Part shown: one piece after another, positions 8,350 through 17,983 of the stretch
Layout of the letters: every line of letters starts with the position of its first letter
Numbering within the stretch: the first letter of the stretch is position 1
Assembly (NCBI GenBank): GCA_045599005.1
Contig: JAZRVF010000012.1
Location: forward strand, 124,001 to 188,000
DNA: 64,000 nt
From: Treponema_I sp045599005
GTDB taxonomy: Bacteria > Spirochaetota > Spirochaetia > Treponematales > Treponemataceae
Direction: 5' to 3'
The notes under the pieces: generated by a model
Seen by the model: the letters and a program-made list of their open reading frames with translations, nothing else
The model's database searches: none
What the model was told of the DNA's origin: nothing
Made by a program: the position numbers and the translations under genes

Positions 8350-9234
8350 ATGATAAATAATCGTAAACAAACAACGCTTTTAGTAATTCTTCTGCTGGCT
8401 CCAGCATTAATTATTTTTTCCTTTTTTGTTGTAGTTCCAATTTTCAAAGCTGCATACTACAGTTTCTTCAAATGGAACGGTCTTACAGCAATGAAGTTCA
8501 TCGGAGTCAAAAACTTCGTTGATCTTGCCAATGACCCTGTCTTCCGTCAGGCAGTCGGGCACACATTACTCGTAACATTCATCTCTCTTCTTATCGAGCT
8601 TCCTCTTGCACTCCTTTGTGCATTGATCATAAGCAACAAGAACTTCAAGGGTGCTGTTGCATTCAGAACATTCTTCTTCCTGCCTTATGCTTTTTCTGAA
8701 ATCATTACAGGTATCATCTGGCAGTTCATTTACAATCCTCAGTACGGATTCGTAAAAGCAATCTACAGTTTCTTCTCACCCGGATCACCGGTTCCTGCAC
8801 CTCTGGCAAACACAAGCACAGTTCTCTGGGCAATTCTGGTTACCGTTATCTGGAAATACTTCGGTTTCCATATGTCAATCATGATTGCCGGACTCCAGGA
8901 TATTCCTGATGACGTCCGCGAAGCTGCAAAAATTGACGGTGCGACAGAGTCCCAGACAACATGGAAAATCATCATTCCACTTCTGCTTCCTACTCTGCTG
9001 GTTTCAATATTCTTCTCCATCGTAGGTTCTTTCCAGCTGTACGACATCGTTTGGGCAATGGGTAAAGGTGGTCCTGCAAACGCCGCAGAAACACTGGTTA
9101 CATATCTTTATAACTACGGTCTGAAAATCAATAAGATCGGTTATGGAAGCGCAGTTGCTGTCGTGATTTTCTTGATGTGTCTCGTATTCAGCGCTTTCTA
9201 TGGACGCGCAATGCTCAAATCGGAGGATAGATAA
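8350..9234 (+). CDS. Sugar ABC transporter permease (CUT1, MalF/UgpA type)
   Basis: 294 residues with six hydrophobic segments (first at about residues 13-33). The cytoplasmic EAA loop reads EAAKIDGATESQTTWKIIIP at about residue 196 and contacts the ATPase. It forms the membrane channel with the next gene. It starts 69 bp after the binding-protein gene and overlaps nothing; its stop is 1 bp before the next start. No ATP-binding subunit is in the cluster, so a shared MsmK-type ATPase must be encoded elsewhere. Confidence 0.92.
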   Translation: MINNRKQTTLLVILLLAPALIIFSFFVVVPIFKAAYYSFFKWNGLTAMKFIGVKNFVDLANDPVFRQAVGHTLLVTFISLLIELPLALLCALIISNKNFKGAVAFRTFFFLPYAFSEIITGIIWQFIYNPQYGFVKAIYSFFSPGSPVPAPLANTSTVLWAILVTVIWKYFGFHMSIMIAGLQDIPDDVREAAKIDGATESQTTWKIIIPLLLPTLLVSIFFSIVGSFQLYDIVWAMGKGGPANAAETLVTYLYNYGLKINKIGYGSAVAVVIFLMCLVFSAFYGRAMLKSEDR

Positions 9235-9235
9235 A

Positions 9236-10090
9236 ATGGCAAGCAATCAGAAAATGTCAAATCAGAGAGTTCTTTCAAATGTCTGGAAATACCTGTTCTG
9301 TATTCTTGTTTCACTTTTTGTTCTTTTCCCGGTTTACATGTGTGTTGTAGGCGGTTTTAAGACAACAGGTGGACTTCGTTCTGATCCTGTTGGACTTCCT
9401 AATCCCTGGGAATTCAAGAACTATACAGATATCCTTACAGGTCAGATCGGTGCTTTCTGGCGCTTTCTGGGCAATTCCCTGATCATCGCGGCACTTACAG
9501 TCAGTCTTACTCTTGCAGTCTGTATTCCTGCAGCTTTCGCAATTGCCCGCATCAAGTTCAGACTGTCAAACATTGTCCGTGCTTATTTCATGGCCGGTCT
9601 TCTGTTTCCTCTCGCAGTAGCAATGCTTCCCCTTTACATTCAGATCCGTGACATGAATCTGATTGATAATGTCATGGGTGTTGTTCTGCCGCAGATCGCA
9701 TTCCAGATTCCTATGAACATTCTGCTTCTGATCGGATTCTTCAAAGCGGTTCCCAACGAACTGGAAGATGCGACAAAGATCGACGGTTACGGACCTTTCG
9801 GCTTCCTGATTGTTGTGGTTCTTCCTCTTTCAACCCCGATTCTTGCAACAACAGCAATTATCGTTCTGATTGCAAGCTGGAATAACTTCCTGCTTCCGAT
9901 GCTGGTTTTCAGTTCAGAAACTCTGTACACTCTCCCCTTGGGCGTAATGAGTTTCCAGGGTCAGTACTCAAGCAGCTGGAGCATGATTCTTTCCTACCTG
10001 ACTCTTACATTGATTCCTGCTGTGATTTTGTTTGTTTCCGCACAGAAATACATTGTTGCCGGTCTTACCGGTGGTGCAGTCAAAGGTTGA
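9236..10090 (+). CDS. Sugar ABC transporter permease (CUT1, MalG/UgpE type)
   Basis: 284 residues from the ATG at 9236, preceded by GGAGG (9222-9226). An upstream in-frame ATG at 9200 would overlap the first permease and lacks a ribosome site. Six transmembrane segments are visible. The EAA-type loop EDATKIDGYGPFGFLIVVVL, at about residue 179, has Gly in the usual place. It pairs with the preceding permease. The gene ends at a terminator, closing the three-gene importer unit. Confidence 0.92.
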   Translation: MASNQKMSNQRVLSNVWKYLFCILVSLFVLFPVYMCVVGGFKTTGGLRSDPVGLPNPWEFKNYTDILTGQIGAFWRFLGNSLIIAALTVSLTLAVCIPAAFAIARIKFRLSNIVRAYFMAGLLFPLAVAMLPLYIQIRDMNLIDNVMGVVLPQIAFQIPMNILLLIGFFKAVPNELEDATKIDGYGPFGFLIVVVLPLSTPILATTAIIVLIASWNNFLLPMLVFSSETLYTLPLGVMSFQGQYSSSWSMILSYLTLTLIPAVILFVSAQKYIVAGLTGGAVKG

Positions 10091-10124
10091 TCTTCTGTTT
10101 CCAGAGATTCTAAACTGATTGAAA

Positions 10125-10167
10125 GCCGTTCCATAAAGTGCATCCGCTTCTATGGGACGGTTTTTTT
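10125..10167 (+). terminator. Terminator of the sugar importer operon
   Basis: CCGTTCCATA (10126-10135) pairs with TATGGGACGG (10151-10160) with one wobble, then T7. Confidence 0.85.
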
Positions 10168-10248
10168 ATTTATTACAAAGATTATTGAGCCTTGAATTAA
10201 TGCATTGCCACATGTTATATTTCTATAACCTTTTTTCGGAGATTCATT

Positions 10249-11490
10249 ATGATTAAAAGAAACGCTTGTTTTTCTATGCTTACAGCAGGGTATCTTTTTC
10301 CCGAAATTGCCCGCCGCCGCCGTGAATATCAGGCAGCTCATCCAGATGCTGAGATCATCAGCCTTGGTATCGGCAACACAACAGAACCACTGACACCCGT
10401 AATCTGCGGTGCTCTTACCGATTATGCAAAAAAACTTTCAACACCGGAAGGCTATTCCGGATACGGAGATGAGTGCGGAAACGAAGACCTGCGCACCGCA
10501 ATTGCCCAGAACTGGTACAAGGGCTCAGTTTCACCTGATGAAGTTTTTATTTCAGACGGTGCAAAATGTGACATTGGACGCATCCAGACACTTTTCGGTT
10601 CAGACGTATCCGTTGCAGTCCAGGATCCCGCCTACCCCGTTTATGTTGACGGCTCTGTTATCTCAGGTGCTGCAGGAACTCACAAACCCATGTACGGTAA
10701 TGAAGGTTACGGCGGAATTGTTTACATGCCCTGTACAGCCGAAAACAGTTTTTTCCCTGACCTTACAAAAGTCCAGGACAACAGCCTGATTTATTTCTGC
10801 TCACCGAACAACCCTACCGGTGCTGCCGCGACACGTGAACAGCTTACAAAACTGGTGGATTTCGCAAAAGCACACGGATGCATCATCATTTTTGACGCAG
10901 CTTATGCCTGTTTCATCAGGGATGAGAGCCTGCCCCGTTCTATCTTTGACATCGAAGGCGCAAAAACATGTGCAATCGAAATCAACTCTTTCTCAAAACC
11001 TGCCGGTTTTACAGGCGTGCGCCTTGGCTGGAGCGTTGTCCCGAAAGAACTGAAATATGAAGACGGAAGTTCAGTCAACACAGACTGGGCACGCGTCAAC
11101 ACAACACTGTTCAACGGTGCTTCAAACATTGCACAGGCCGGCGGTGTTGCCGCAATGTCACCGGAAGGTCAGGCTGAAATGCGTGCACTTACAGATTATT
11201 ATCTTGAAAACGCACGCATCATCCGCGAGACACTGCTTTCAGCCCGCTTCGCTGACATGGGCGTGGAAGTTTATGGCGGTGACAATGCACCTTATATCTG
11301 GGCACGTTTCCCCGGTTACCGCAGCTGGAATGTTTTTGACAAAATTCTTGACCAGTGCCGCGTAGTCACAACCCCCGGTGTAGGATTCGGTCCTGCAGGC
11401 GAAAGCTTCATCCGCTTCAGCGCATTCGGTCATCGTTCCGCCGTGGAAGAAGCATGCAGACGTCTTGCAACCACTCTGGTGCTTGAATAA
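10249..11490 (+). CDS. dapL: LL-diaminopimelate aminotransferase
   Basis: 413 residues, normal for DapL. It opens with the family-typical segment GYLFPEIARRRREYQAAHPD and SLGIGNTTEPL. FSKPAGFTGVRLGW, near residue 250, carries the PLP-binding Lys. It converts tetrahydrodipicolinate directly to LL-diaminopimelate, for peptidoglycan and lysine, bypassing the acylated intermediates. Spirochaetes, chlamydiae and plants are known to use this route. GGAG just before the ATG supports the start. The gene stands alone between two terminators. Confidence 0.92.
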   Translation: MIKRNACFSMLTAGYLFPEIARRRREYQAAHPDAEIISLGIGNTTEPLTPVICGALTDYAKKLSTPEGYSGYGDECGNEDLRTAIAQNWYKGSVSPDEVFISDGAKCDIGRIQTLFGSDVSVAVQDPAYPVYVDGSVISGAAGTHKPMYGNEGYGGIVYMPCTAENSFFPDLTKVQDNSLIYFCSPNNPTGAAATREQLTKLVDFAKAHGCIIIFDAAYACFIRDESLPRSIFDIEGAKTCAIEINSFSKPAGFTGVRLGWSVVPKELKYEDGSSVNTDWARVNTTLFNGASNIAQAGGVAAMSPEGQAEMRALTDYYLENARIIRETLLSARFADMGVEVYGGDNAPYIWARFPGYRSWNVFDKILDQCRVVTTPGVGFGPAGESFIRFSAFGHRSAVEEACRRLATTLVLE

Positions 11491-11514
11491 CACAGACAGC
11501 GTCTTTAGACACAG

Positions 11515-11565
11515 AAAGCCCGCTTTGCGACACTTTACAAAAGTCTGCAGGGCGGGCTTTTTTTC
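11515..11565 (+). terminator. Terminator of dapL
   Basis: AGCCCGC (11517-11523) pairs with GCGGGCT (11552-11558), followed by T7. Confidence 0.85.
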
Positions 11566-11577
11566 AAAACCAAAAAG

Positions 11578-12744
11578 TTACAGAATCAGTTTATATCCCA
11601 TAGAGAAAGAGCAGAATTTGCTCAGATCGAAGAGATCCAGCGGGTGAAGTTTAAGCACCATGGACAAAGTGCCACCCAGAAGTTTGTAATTCGCATAAGG
11701 AGTCAGCTGGAGATCATAAGCCATCAGATCAGCAAGTCCCTTAAAACCGTCGGTTGTGAGAGAAAGACTGAGCCCCACTTCTGCAGTTGACCCTCTTAAC
11801 AGAAACTGGTTGATGGAAAGAAGCAGATTAAAACCGAGAGATTTAGAAAAGAAAACCAGATCATTTGCAGTGGCTTTAGGAATATTGAAAACTGAGGCAT
11901 GGAAATTCAAAATCTGACCAACAAATCTTGGCTCAATGAAAAAATACAGATCGTCAGAAGTCAATGTTGAAAAATCAATCGGATGCAGCTGGAAGGATCT
12001 TAATCCGAGCTGGGCAAAAATACTGTTGTGCCTGATTTTTCCCCACAAAGCGGAAACACCGAAATGGAGATTCATGTGCTCTATAAGGAGAAGAACATCA
12101 TTTCCTGCAGCATCCTGATTGGAATAAGGTAAAGAAAGTCCAAGTGAAGAATCAATTATCAGATCGTCAAAAATTCCTGCGTAACGGAAATCACCGCTTA
12201 TGAGAGTGTTGTCTCCGCCGCTGTAATTCATTGAAAGCCCGAAAGCCTTTGCAGAAGGAAGTTTCACCACATATGAGGCTCCGAAACCGGAATAATTGTA
12301 GATTGCGGCCGATGCATAATCAGTCATTGGAATAAGAGAAGGAGAAGCGAAATTCTTTACACCAAGATGACGGGACAGAAACAGATCAGAACCGATTCCT
12401 TCCCTGTCGCGGAAAAAGAATGAAGCCTGCTGTGTCGTTTTTTCAGCAGGAAAACGGTACACGGCGGCAATTTCCCTTACAGAGAAGAAACTGAGTGTAT
12501 CCTGAAAAAAACCTCCGGAAAACACATTCCCTGTTCGCACACGGAAATCGCCCCGGAAAAGGAGGTTTTCGTCAACAGAATATTGCAGTGCGAAGACGCC
12601 GTTCAGTTTGAGGGCTGCCTCGGAATTTTCGGAAAGCAGATCTGTTGAGCAGCCGAAAAAACTGCCGAAAGATGCTCCGTAAACAGCCGGAAAACTTAGG
12701 AGAAGAATAATAAATGCAATAAAAATTCTGTTGAAAGTTTTCAT
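11578..12744 (-). CDS. Exported hypothetical protein, probable beta-barrel
   Basis: 388 residues from the ATG at 12744; the frame extends upstream but only this Met begins a signal peptide (MKTFNRIFIAFIILLLSFPA). The mature protein is rich in alternating hydrophobic and polar residues with aromatic pairs (NENLLFRGDFRVRTG-like strands, SGDFRYAGIFDDLIIDSSLG, YFFIEPRFVGQILNFHASVF), and ends in CSFSMGYKLIL. This resembles an outer-membrane beta-barrel. No named family is recognised. It is divergent from xylB and convergent with dapL. Confidence 0.6.
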   Translation of the reverse strand: MKTFNRIFIAFIILLLSFPAVYGASFGSFFGCSTDLLSENSEAALKLNGVFALQYSVDENLLFRGDFRVRTGNVFSGGFFQDTLSFFSVREIAAVYRFPAEKTTQQASFFFRDREGIGSDLFLSRHLGVKNFASPSLIPMTDYASAAIYNYSGFGASYVVKLPSAKAFGLSMNYSGGDNTLISGDFRYAGIFDDLIIDSSLGLSLPYSNQDAAGNDVLLLIEHMNLHFGVSALWGKIRHNSIFAQLGLRSFQLHPIDFSTLTSDDLYFFIEPRFVGQILNFHASVFNIPKATANDLVFFSKSLGFNLLLSINQFLLRGSTAEVGLSLSLTTDGFKGLADLMAYDLQLTPYANYKLLGGTLSMVLKLHPLDLFDLSKFCSFSMGYKLIL

Positions 12745-12947
12745 ACAAATCCGGGAACCTTGCCATAAAGACAGAAACACCCGTTTTTTTTTCGGCATTT
12801 TCTGGACCGGACTTTAGAAAAATCCATTTAAAAATTTTTTTCTGTCTGTCATGAATTTTTCTGATTGCGAACATTGATTTTATGGAAGAAAATATTCGTG
12901 TAAAAATGTCCTTTAAATTTTAGGATAAATCACTTGACTCTGCAGTT

Positions 12948-12961
12948 TTGATTAACATCAA
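12948..12961. promoter_or_regulatory. Inverted repeat upstream of xylB, possible operator
   Basis: TTGATTAACATCAA is a perfect 5+5 inverted repeat with a 4-nt centre, 25 bp before the xylB start and just after TTGACT (12934-12939). Placement fits a sugar-responsive repressor site. No regulator gene is adjacent, so this is only suggestive. Confidence 0.35.
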
Positions 12962-12985
12962 CGCAAAGTTCAAACAGGAGAAAAT

Positions 12986-14473
12986 ATGAAGACAACTGCC
13001 GGTATTGACTTAGGCACACAGAGCATGAAAGTTGTTCTGTATGATTGGGCAAATCACAAAATCGTTGAAAAATCATCCTGCCCATTGGAACTGATTTCTG
13101 AAAATGACGGAACCCGTGAACAGAAGACAGAATGGTACGATGCAGCACTTAAAACCTGTTTTGACGGACTGAGTGCGGAAGGAAAAGCTTCCATCTGCGC
13201 AATCGGTGTTTCCGGCCAGCAGCATGGATTTGTTCCACTGGATAAAGATGGCAAAGCTCTTTACAACATCAAGCTTTGGAATGATACATCCACTGTTGCA
13301 GAGTGCAAGGAACTTACTGAGAAAATGGGCGGTGACAATGCTGTTGTCTCAGAAGTCTGCAATCTTATGCTTCCCGGTTTCACAGCTCCGAAAATCCTGT
13401 GGTTGAAAAACCACAAACCTGATGCCTGGGCTAATCTCCGTTACATCATGCTGCCGCACGATTACATCAACTACAGACTGACCGGTGCTTATACCATGGA
13501 GTACGGTGATGCTTCCGGAATGGCACTTTTTGACGGCAAGAAACGGGAATGGTCAAAGAAAGCATGTGACGCAATCGATGAAAAACTTTACGGACTCCTG
13601 CCAACATTGGTTAAACCCAATGAAAAAGCTGGATCAGTCTCAAAAGAGACTGCAGCACTTCTGGGAATTCCCGAAGGAATCCCTGTTTCCGCCGGTGGTG
13701 GTGACAACATGATGGGTGCAATCGGAACCGGAACCGTAAGCGACGGATTCCTGACAATGAGCATGGGCACAAGCGGCACTTTGTACGGATATTCTGACAA
13801 ACCTATCGCTGATCCTCAGAACGGTCTTTCCGGATTCTGTTCATCAAGCGGCGGATGGCTTCCCCTTCTGTGTACAATGAACTGTACTGTTGCAACTGAA
13901 TTTGTCCGCGACCTTTTCGGAATGAGCGTTAAAGAACTGGACGCAGCCGCAGCAAAAGCTCCTGCAGGAAGCAACGGTGTCCTGGTGATGCCTTTCTTCA
14001 ACGGAGAACGCACACCTAACCTGCCAAACGGCCGCGCAAGCATCACCGGTCTTACAGCAGCAAATACATGCCGCGAGAACATTGCACGCGCCAGCCTTGA
14101 AAGCGCTGTCTTTGCAATGCGTGGCGGTCTTGATGCATTCCGCGCCCTGGGATTTGAACCGAAAGAAATCCGTCTTATCGGCGGTGGCTCAAAGAGTCCG
14201 CTGTGGAGACAGATTGCAGCCGACATTCTTAATCTGCCTATCCGCGTTCCTACACTGGATGAAGCAGCAGCCCTTGGTGCCGCAGTCCAGGCTTTGTGGT
14301 GCCTTGAATCACAGACAGACGCAGATGCTTCAATTGCAGCCCTCTGTGCAGAACACATCAGTCTTGACGCAGACAAATCTGCAGAACCTGATCCTGCTGC
14401 AGTGGCAAAATATAACGAAGCCTACGCTGACTACCAGAAAGTTCTGGCAGCCGTTGCGCCTCTTTACTGCTGA
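12986..14473 (+). CDS. xylB: Xylulokinase
   Basis: 495 residues, FGGY carbohydrate kinase fold. The N-terminal ATPase motif is GIDLGTQSMKVVLYD at residues 6-20, SGQQHGFVPLD near residue 74 matches the xylulokinase substrate loop, GGGDNMMGAIGTG lies near residue 236 and IGGGSKSPLWRQIAADI near residue 397. It phosphorylates D-xylulose to xylulose 5-phosphate for the pentose phosphate pathway. CAGGAG before the ATG is a clear ribosome site. No xylose isomerase is adjacent. It ends at a strong terminator. Confidence 0.92.
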   Translation: MKTTAGIDLGTQSMKVVLYDWANHKIVEKSSCPLELISENDGTREQKTEWYDAALKTCFDGLSAEGKASICAIGVSGQQHGFVPLDKDGKALYNIKLWNDTSTVAECKELTEKMGGDNAVVSEVCNLMLPGFTAPKILWLKNHKPDAWANLRYIMLPHDYINYRLTGAYTMEYGDASGMALFDGKKREWSKKACDAIDEKLYGLLPTLVKPNEKAGSVSKETAALLGIPEGIPVSAGGGDNMMGAIGTGTVSDGFLTMSMGTSGTLYGYSDKPIADPQNGLSGFCSSSGGWLPLLCTMNCTVATEFVRDLFGMSVKELDAAAAKAPAGSNGVLVMPFFNGERTPNLPNGRASITGLTAANTCRENIARASLESAVFAMRGGLDAFRALGFEPKEIRLIGGGSKSPLWRQIAADILNLPIRVPTLDEAAALGAAVQALWCLESQTDADASIAALCAEHISLDADKSAEPDPAAVAKYNEAYADYQKVLAAVAPLYC

Positions 14474-14527
14474 ATAAGAAGAAATACCGATTTAACAAAC
14501 TGATACGAAAGTGTTTACTTGACCTGG

Positions 14528-14548
14528 GAGCAGATGAAAGTCTGCTCT
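14528..14548 (+). other. Short hairpin downstream of xylB
   Basis: GAGCAGA and TCTGCTC pair across a 6-nt loop, 55 bp after xylB and before the real terminator. There is no T run. Role unknown; perhaps a 3' stabilising structure. Confidence 0.35.
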
Positions 14549-14584
14549 CATTTAGGTTGGTAAAATTTCCTATCTTATTCCTCC

Positions 14585-14632
14585 TGAACCGGGTTTTTGA
14601 AGTGAGTGATCAAAAGCCCGGTTCTTTTTTTT
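14585..14632 (+). terminator. Terminator of xylB
   Basis: GAACCGGG pairs with CCCGGTTC (right arm about 14617-14624), followed by T8. On the minus strand no T run follows, so it serves xylB. Confidence 0.85.
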
Positions 14633-15609
14633 CAGTTGGGGAACGCCTCTTTTATTGCCTGATACTCAGAGGAAGTAATCTCGATAAGATTTCCGTGTTT
14701 GAAACCGTAAGGGAAGGAAAAATCTTCGTCGCAGCGGATGAATCGGCCTGAAGAAATGTCTTCTGCAACAAAAGGCACATAGCCCATCTTGCTGCGTTCA
14801 CAACCGTAAAAATCAAGGAAGACACACCATCTGCCGTCTTTCAACTGAAAAAGTGCCGGCGCCTCATAACATCCCTGTTTCAGTTTGGAAGTTTCTTCAT
14901 CAAAAGCCGGCATGCGTTCGTAATCTCCGGCAAAGGTGCGCCCCCGTTCCAGAATGACCATACTGGGATTGTTGTCGCTTTTGACAAAGCGGTAGAACCA
15001 TCCGTCCACATAGGTGATGTCAGAATCGATTATTCCGGCATCCTCCTTTTTACAGAGTTGCTGCGGCTCGGAAAAAGTCACAAAATCAGAAGTTGTTGAA
15101 TACCAGATTGACATGCGCTGAAAATCATCGCAGGCATGAAGAGAAGACCAGTGTATCTTGTAATTGTTTTCCAAAGGATCCCATGTTACTTCCGGTGCCC
15201 ACATGCATCCGAAGTTTTCGTCACCAAGAATGATCAGCCTCTGCTCGGACCAGTGAACAAGGTCTTCTGATTCCCACATGCTGATTGCAGGACTTCCGTT
15301 TCTGGAGACTTCTTTCCACTTTGAATTGTACAGGCTCTTGAAATTGTAAGCCAGGCTTAAATCTGTGGCAAAAATGTAGAATTTTCCGTTATTTGCCCGG
15401 ACAATTGTCGTGTCCCGGGAACCTTTTTCACCAAGATAACTCCACAGAATCGGCAGTCCGCCGTTTGTCTGTTCCCAATGGAAGCCGTCTCTGCTTAATC
15501 CGAAATAAACCTGCTCGCCATCAGGAGTCTCTTTTTCCTTGAAATGAACAAAGAGATAGGCTTTGTCATCATCTTTTATGCTATTGAAATCACTCATAGG
15601 TGAATTCAT
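14632..15609 (-). CDS. Glycoside hydrolase family 43-like protein
   Basis: 325 residues, five-bladed propeller type. Signature segments are RDTTIVRANNGKFYIFATDL (about 70-89), FGCMWAPEVTWDP (about 130), DSDITYVDGWFYRFVKSD (about 194-211) and GCYEAPALFQLKDGRWCVFL (about 245), the last carrying the probable acid Glu. Relatives act on arabinosyl or xylosyl linkages. There is no signal peptide, so it should be cytoplasmic and work on imported oligosaccharides. Its ATG overlaps the stop of the LPP20-like gene in an ATGA arrangement, so the two are translationally coupled. Coupling to envelope lipoproteins is unexpected. An ATG at 15597 is a less likely start. Confidence 0.75.
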   Translation of the reverse strand: MNSPMSDFNSIKDDDKAYLFVHFKEKETPDGEQVYFGLSRDGFHWEQTNGGLPILWSYLGEKGSRDTTIVRANNGKFYIFATDLSLAYNFKSLYNSKWKEVSRNGSPAISMWESEDLVHWSEQRLIILGDENFGCMWAPEVTWDPLENNYKIHWSSLHACDDFQRMSIWYSTTSDFVTFSEPQQLCKKEDAGIIDSDITYVDGWFYRFVKSDNNPSMVILERGRTFAGDYERMPAFDEETSKLKQGCYEAPALFQLKDGRWCVFLDFYGCERSKMGYVPFVAEDISSGRFIRCDEDFSFPYGFKHGNLIEITSSEYQAIKEAFPN

Positions 15610-16661
15610 TGCACAAAAAGTGAATTAAAGCTAGTACCGAATTTCTTTGCAATTTCGCTTTCCACAGTCCGGACTGCAAGCTGGTCTGCTTCTGATTCCG
15701 TAAGATGAGATTCCCGTCCGTTGATTGAAAAAGGAATAAGTTCTCTTCCTGTGCGGCAGTCCACAAAACTTGCATCAACAATATAGCGCACATATTTGTG
15801 AGAAGAAGAAGTCATATCAAGAGGAATGAAAGACACTGAAGCTTTCAGCACATAATTGCAGCCGTAGGCAGAATCAGAAAAATGTGAGATACCGAAGTTT
15901 TTCATCACTTTTGTAAATGCTGCACCGACACGTCCGTCAGAATCTCCGTCTACAACCACTGCCACCTGGATGGCATCCAATACCAGCCGGGATTTTTCGG
16001 TAAGGGCAGCAAGGCTTCCGTAAGCCACATTGATTTTTTTCCACATGTCTATATTGACCACAGAAAGAATATCCAGATAGTCTTCATTCTCGGCGGCAAG
16101 TCTGACGGCTCCCTGAAGTGCGGCATAAGCTTCCAGAGTCCCGGGCATGGAATCTGCGATACTGCACTGGCGGGCAATAACCTCGTTGTTCTGCAGGATT
16201 TTGTCTCTGTAAACTGTTCCGGTTTTTTCGCGGTCAACAACTGCAAGTGCATAATAGGTGATGCTTCTGTCTTCCGATGAAGTGAAGCAGTAGTTCTCTG
16301 CAATAATCAGGCCCGAAACAGTCACATTGCTTGTTGTATCAACTTTTGAGACCATCTGGGTCTGCAGTTCAGAACCGATGGCAAGGCTTGTGAAAGACTG
16401 AGCGGCCACAGAATGAGAGTCCACAGTCTGTCGGATGATTCTGGTAAGCGCCGCAGCTGCATCAGATTCAGCAGCATCCAGTGTCTGACCTGAACCGACA
16501 GCGGTAAGATATCTGTCAGATGGATAGGCTGTTGAATTCTGAGAACCGGCAATCCAGTCCGGGGCAAAAGCATAAGGAGTTGAAGCGCAGGAAAAAAACA
16601 TTGCTGAAAGGAAAACAATGTTTAATACAGCCAGAAAGCAGGATTTTGTTATTTTGAGCAT
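15606..16661 (-). CDS. LPP20-like lipoprotein
   Basis: 351 residues. A signal peptide ends in the lipobox SAMFFSC with the modified Cys at 25. The following region (YLTAVGSGQTLDAAESDAAA, about residues 49-68) resembles the LPP20/FlgO lipoprotein domain, whose members lie in the outer membrane or flagellar envelope. The C-terminal half (KASVSFIPLDM, RYIVDASFVDCRTGRELIPF, then ESHLTESEADQLAVRTVESE) resembles the same fold repeated. GGAGG before the ATG supports the start. It overlaps the upstream COG3014-like gene by 13 bp and the GH43-like gene by 4 bp. Exact role unknown; grouping with an LpoB-like gene suggests envelope assembly. Confidence 0.7.
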   Translation of the reverse strand: MLKITKSCFLAVLNIVFLSAMFFSCASTPYAFAPDWIAGSQNSTAYPSDRYLTAVGSGQTLDAAESDAAAALTRIIRQTVDSHSVAAQSFTSLAIGSELQTQMVSKVDTTSNVTVSGLIIAENYCFTSSEDRSITYYALAVVDREKTGTVYRDKILQNNEVIARQCSIADSMPGTLEAYAALQGAVRLAAENEDYLDILSVVNIDMWKKINVAYGSLAALTEKSRLVLDAIQVAVVVDGDSDGRVGAAFTKVMKNFGISHFSDSAYGCNYVLKASVSFIPLDMTSSSHKYVRYIVDASFVDCRTGRELIPFSINGRESHLTESEADQLAVRTVESEIAKKFGTSFNSLFVQ

Positions 16662-17983
16662 ATGGCCTCCACCAGATTTACTGAATCCGAACGAACGACA
16701 ACATCTGAACTATACCAGGAATCCAGTGTCTTTCCGTATGGATTTTTATAAACTACAGTCACATCATACACACCAGGTGGCAGAGTCAGTCCGCCAACAT
16801 AGGCCTGTGACGGGAAAAATCTTGATATCCTTGTGTCTGCAACTTCCGAAACTTCGTAAGAAACTGCAGAAATAAGCGAAATCATGGAGAAAAGTCCGAA
16901 ACCGCTGTTTTTTTCCTGTTCGGCATCCGCAAGCGCACCCCAGATACTGTTTGTCAGAGCTTTTGTTCCGGAACGCAGCACTGACTTAAGGTAAATCACA
17001 CCCTGTTTCCGTGCAAAAGTGTCTTCAGCAATCCGGTCAATGCTCTCAAGCAGCTCAAGATTGGTGTAATAAGATTTTCCGTATCTGTCCCTGGCTGTCA
17101 CCTGGATTGAACTTACGGATGAATTCCGGGGTCTGATTTCAGGAAGAGAGATTTTCAGCATATAACGGCTTGAACTGTCAAAAAGCCGGAGATCTTCCGC
17201 AACTTTCTCAGGACCGAGACCGGCAAATGCCAGCACATTAAGCCTTGCCATGCCAAAAGGCACTGAAATCTCATCATCAAGAGAGGAAGGTTCCGCAAAA
17301 GGATAAAGCTGGCGCTGGGCAAGGAAAGCATTCCTTATATAGCGGCGGTCAATGGCTGCAGAAGATATGTCGCCCTTTGCCCGGTACAGAAGCATGCTTA
17401 TATAACGGGCCAGAGCCGAATTGTGGAACTGGCTTTCCTCAAAAGTGTATCCGTCATAAACAGGGGCAGAACTCATGCCGTCCTGAAGAAGCTGACTGTA
17501 CCTGTTCTCAAGATCACGCAGCTTTGAATCAAATCTGCGGATTTCCACAAAAGCGTCCTCTGTCTGTCCCAGATGGATATAATTCAATGCCATGAAAAGA
17601 TTTGTGTAAATGTCTTCGTAATCTTCACCGGCATAATCAATCACATAATCATTCAGGAAAAAGGACGAGACAGACTGAGAGAGGCTTTTTGTGTAGAAAT
17701 CATCAATCAGTTTTTCGGCTTCGGAAAAACGGCTGTTGGATTCCTGCCACTCTCCGGCATAATGGTCCAACATACCCGTATCCAAAGAATAAAGCACACT
17801 GTCTTTGTCTGAATACAGAAAATCCTTATTATCTTCCAGATGATACAGGGCACCGTAATAATCACCGTAATAGGAGTCTTTTTCTATCGTCCTGAAGTCT
17901 GCGGAAGCACATGATGCAGCAGAAAAAATCCCTACAGCAATCAGAAGGGCTGCAGCAGACAAAGAGAGTATTCTTTTTATCAT
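16649..17983 (-). CDS. COG3014-type lipoprotein
   Basis: 444 residues. The signal peptide ends FSAASC with the lipid-bearing Cys at 25. The body is helical and repeat-like (YHLEDNKDFLYSDKDSVLYS, LDTGMLDHYAGEWQESNSRF), as in tetratricopeptide proteins. A central YDGYTFEESQFHNSALARYI segment and a C-terminal LPPGVYDVTVVYKNPYGK segment match my recollection of the COG3014 family. Its ATG overlaps the LpoB-like stop by 4 bp. In other bacteria this family sits beside LpoB-like and LPP20-like lipoproteins, but its biochemical role is not established. Confidence 0.7.
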   Translation of the reverse strand: MIKRILSLSAAALLIAVGIFSAASCASADFRTIEKDSYYGDYYGALYHLEDNKDFLYSDKDSVLYSLDTGMLDHYAGEWQESNSRFSEAEKLIDDFYTKSLSQSVSSFFLNDYVIDYAGEDYEDIYTNLFMALNYIHLGQTEDAFVEIRRFDSKLRDLENRYSQLLQDGMSSAPVYDGYTFEESQFHNSALARYISMLLYRAKGDISSAAIDRRYIRNAFLAQRQLYPFAEPSSLDDEISVPFGMARLNVLAFAGLGPEKVAEDLRLFDSSSRYMLKISLPEIRPRNSSVSSIQVTARDRYGKSYYTNLELLESIDRIAEDTFARKQGVIYLKSVLRSGTKALTNSIWGALADAEQEKNSGFGLFSMISLISAVSYEVSEVADTRISRFFPSQAYVGGLTLPPGVYDVTVVYKNPYGKTLDSWYSSDVVVRSDSVNLVEAICSK

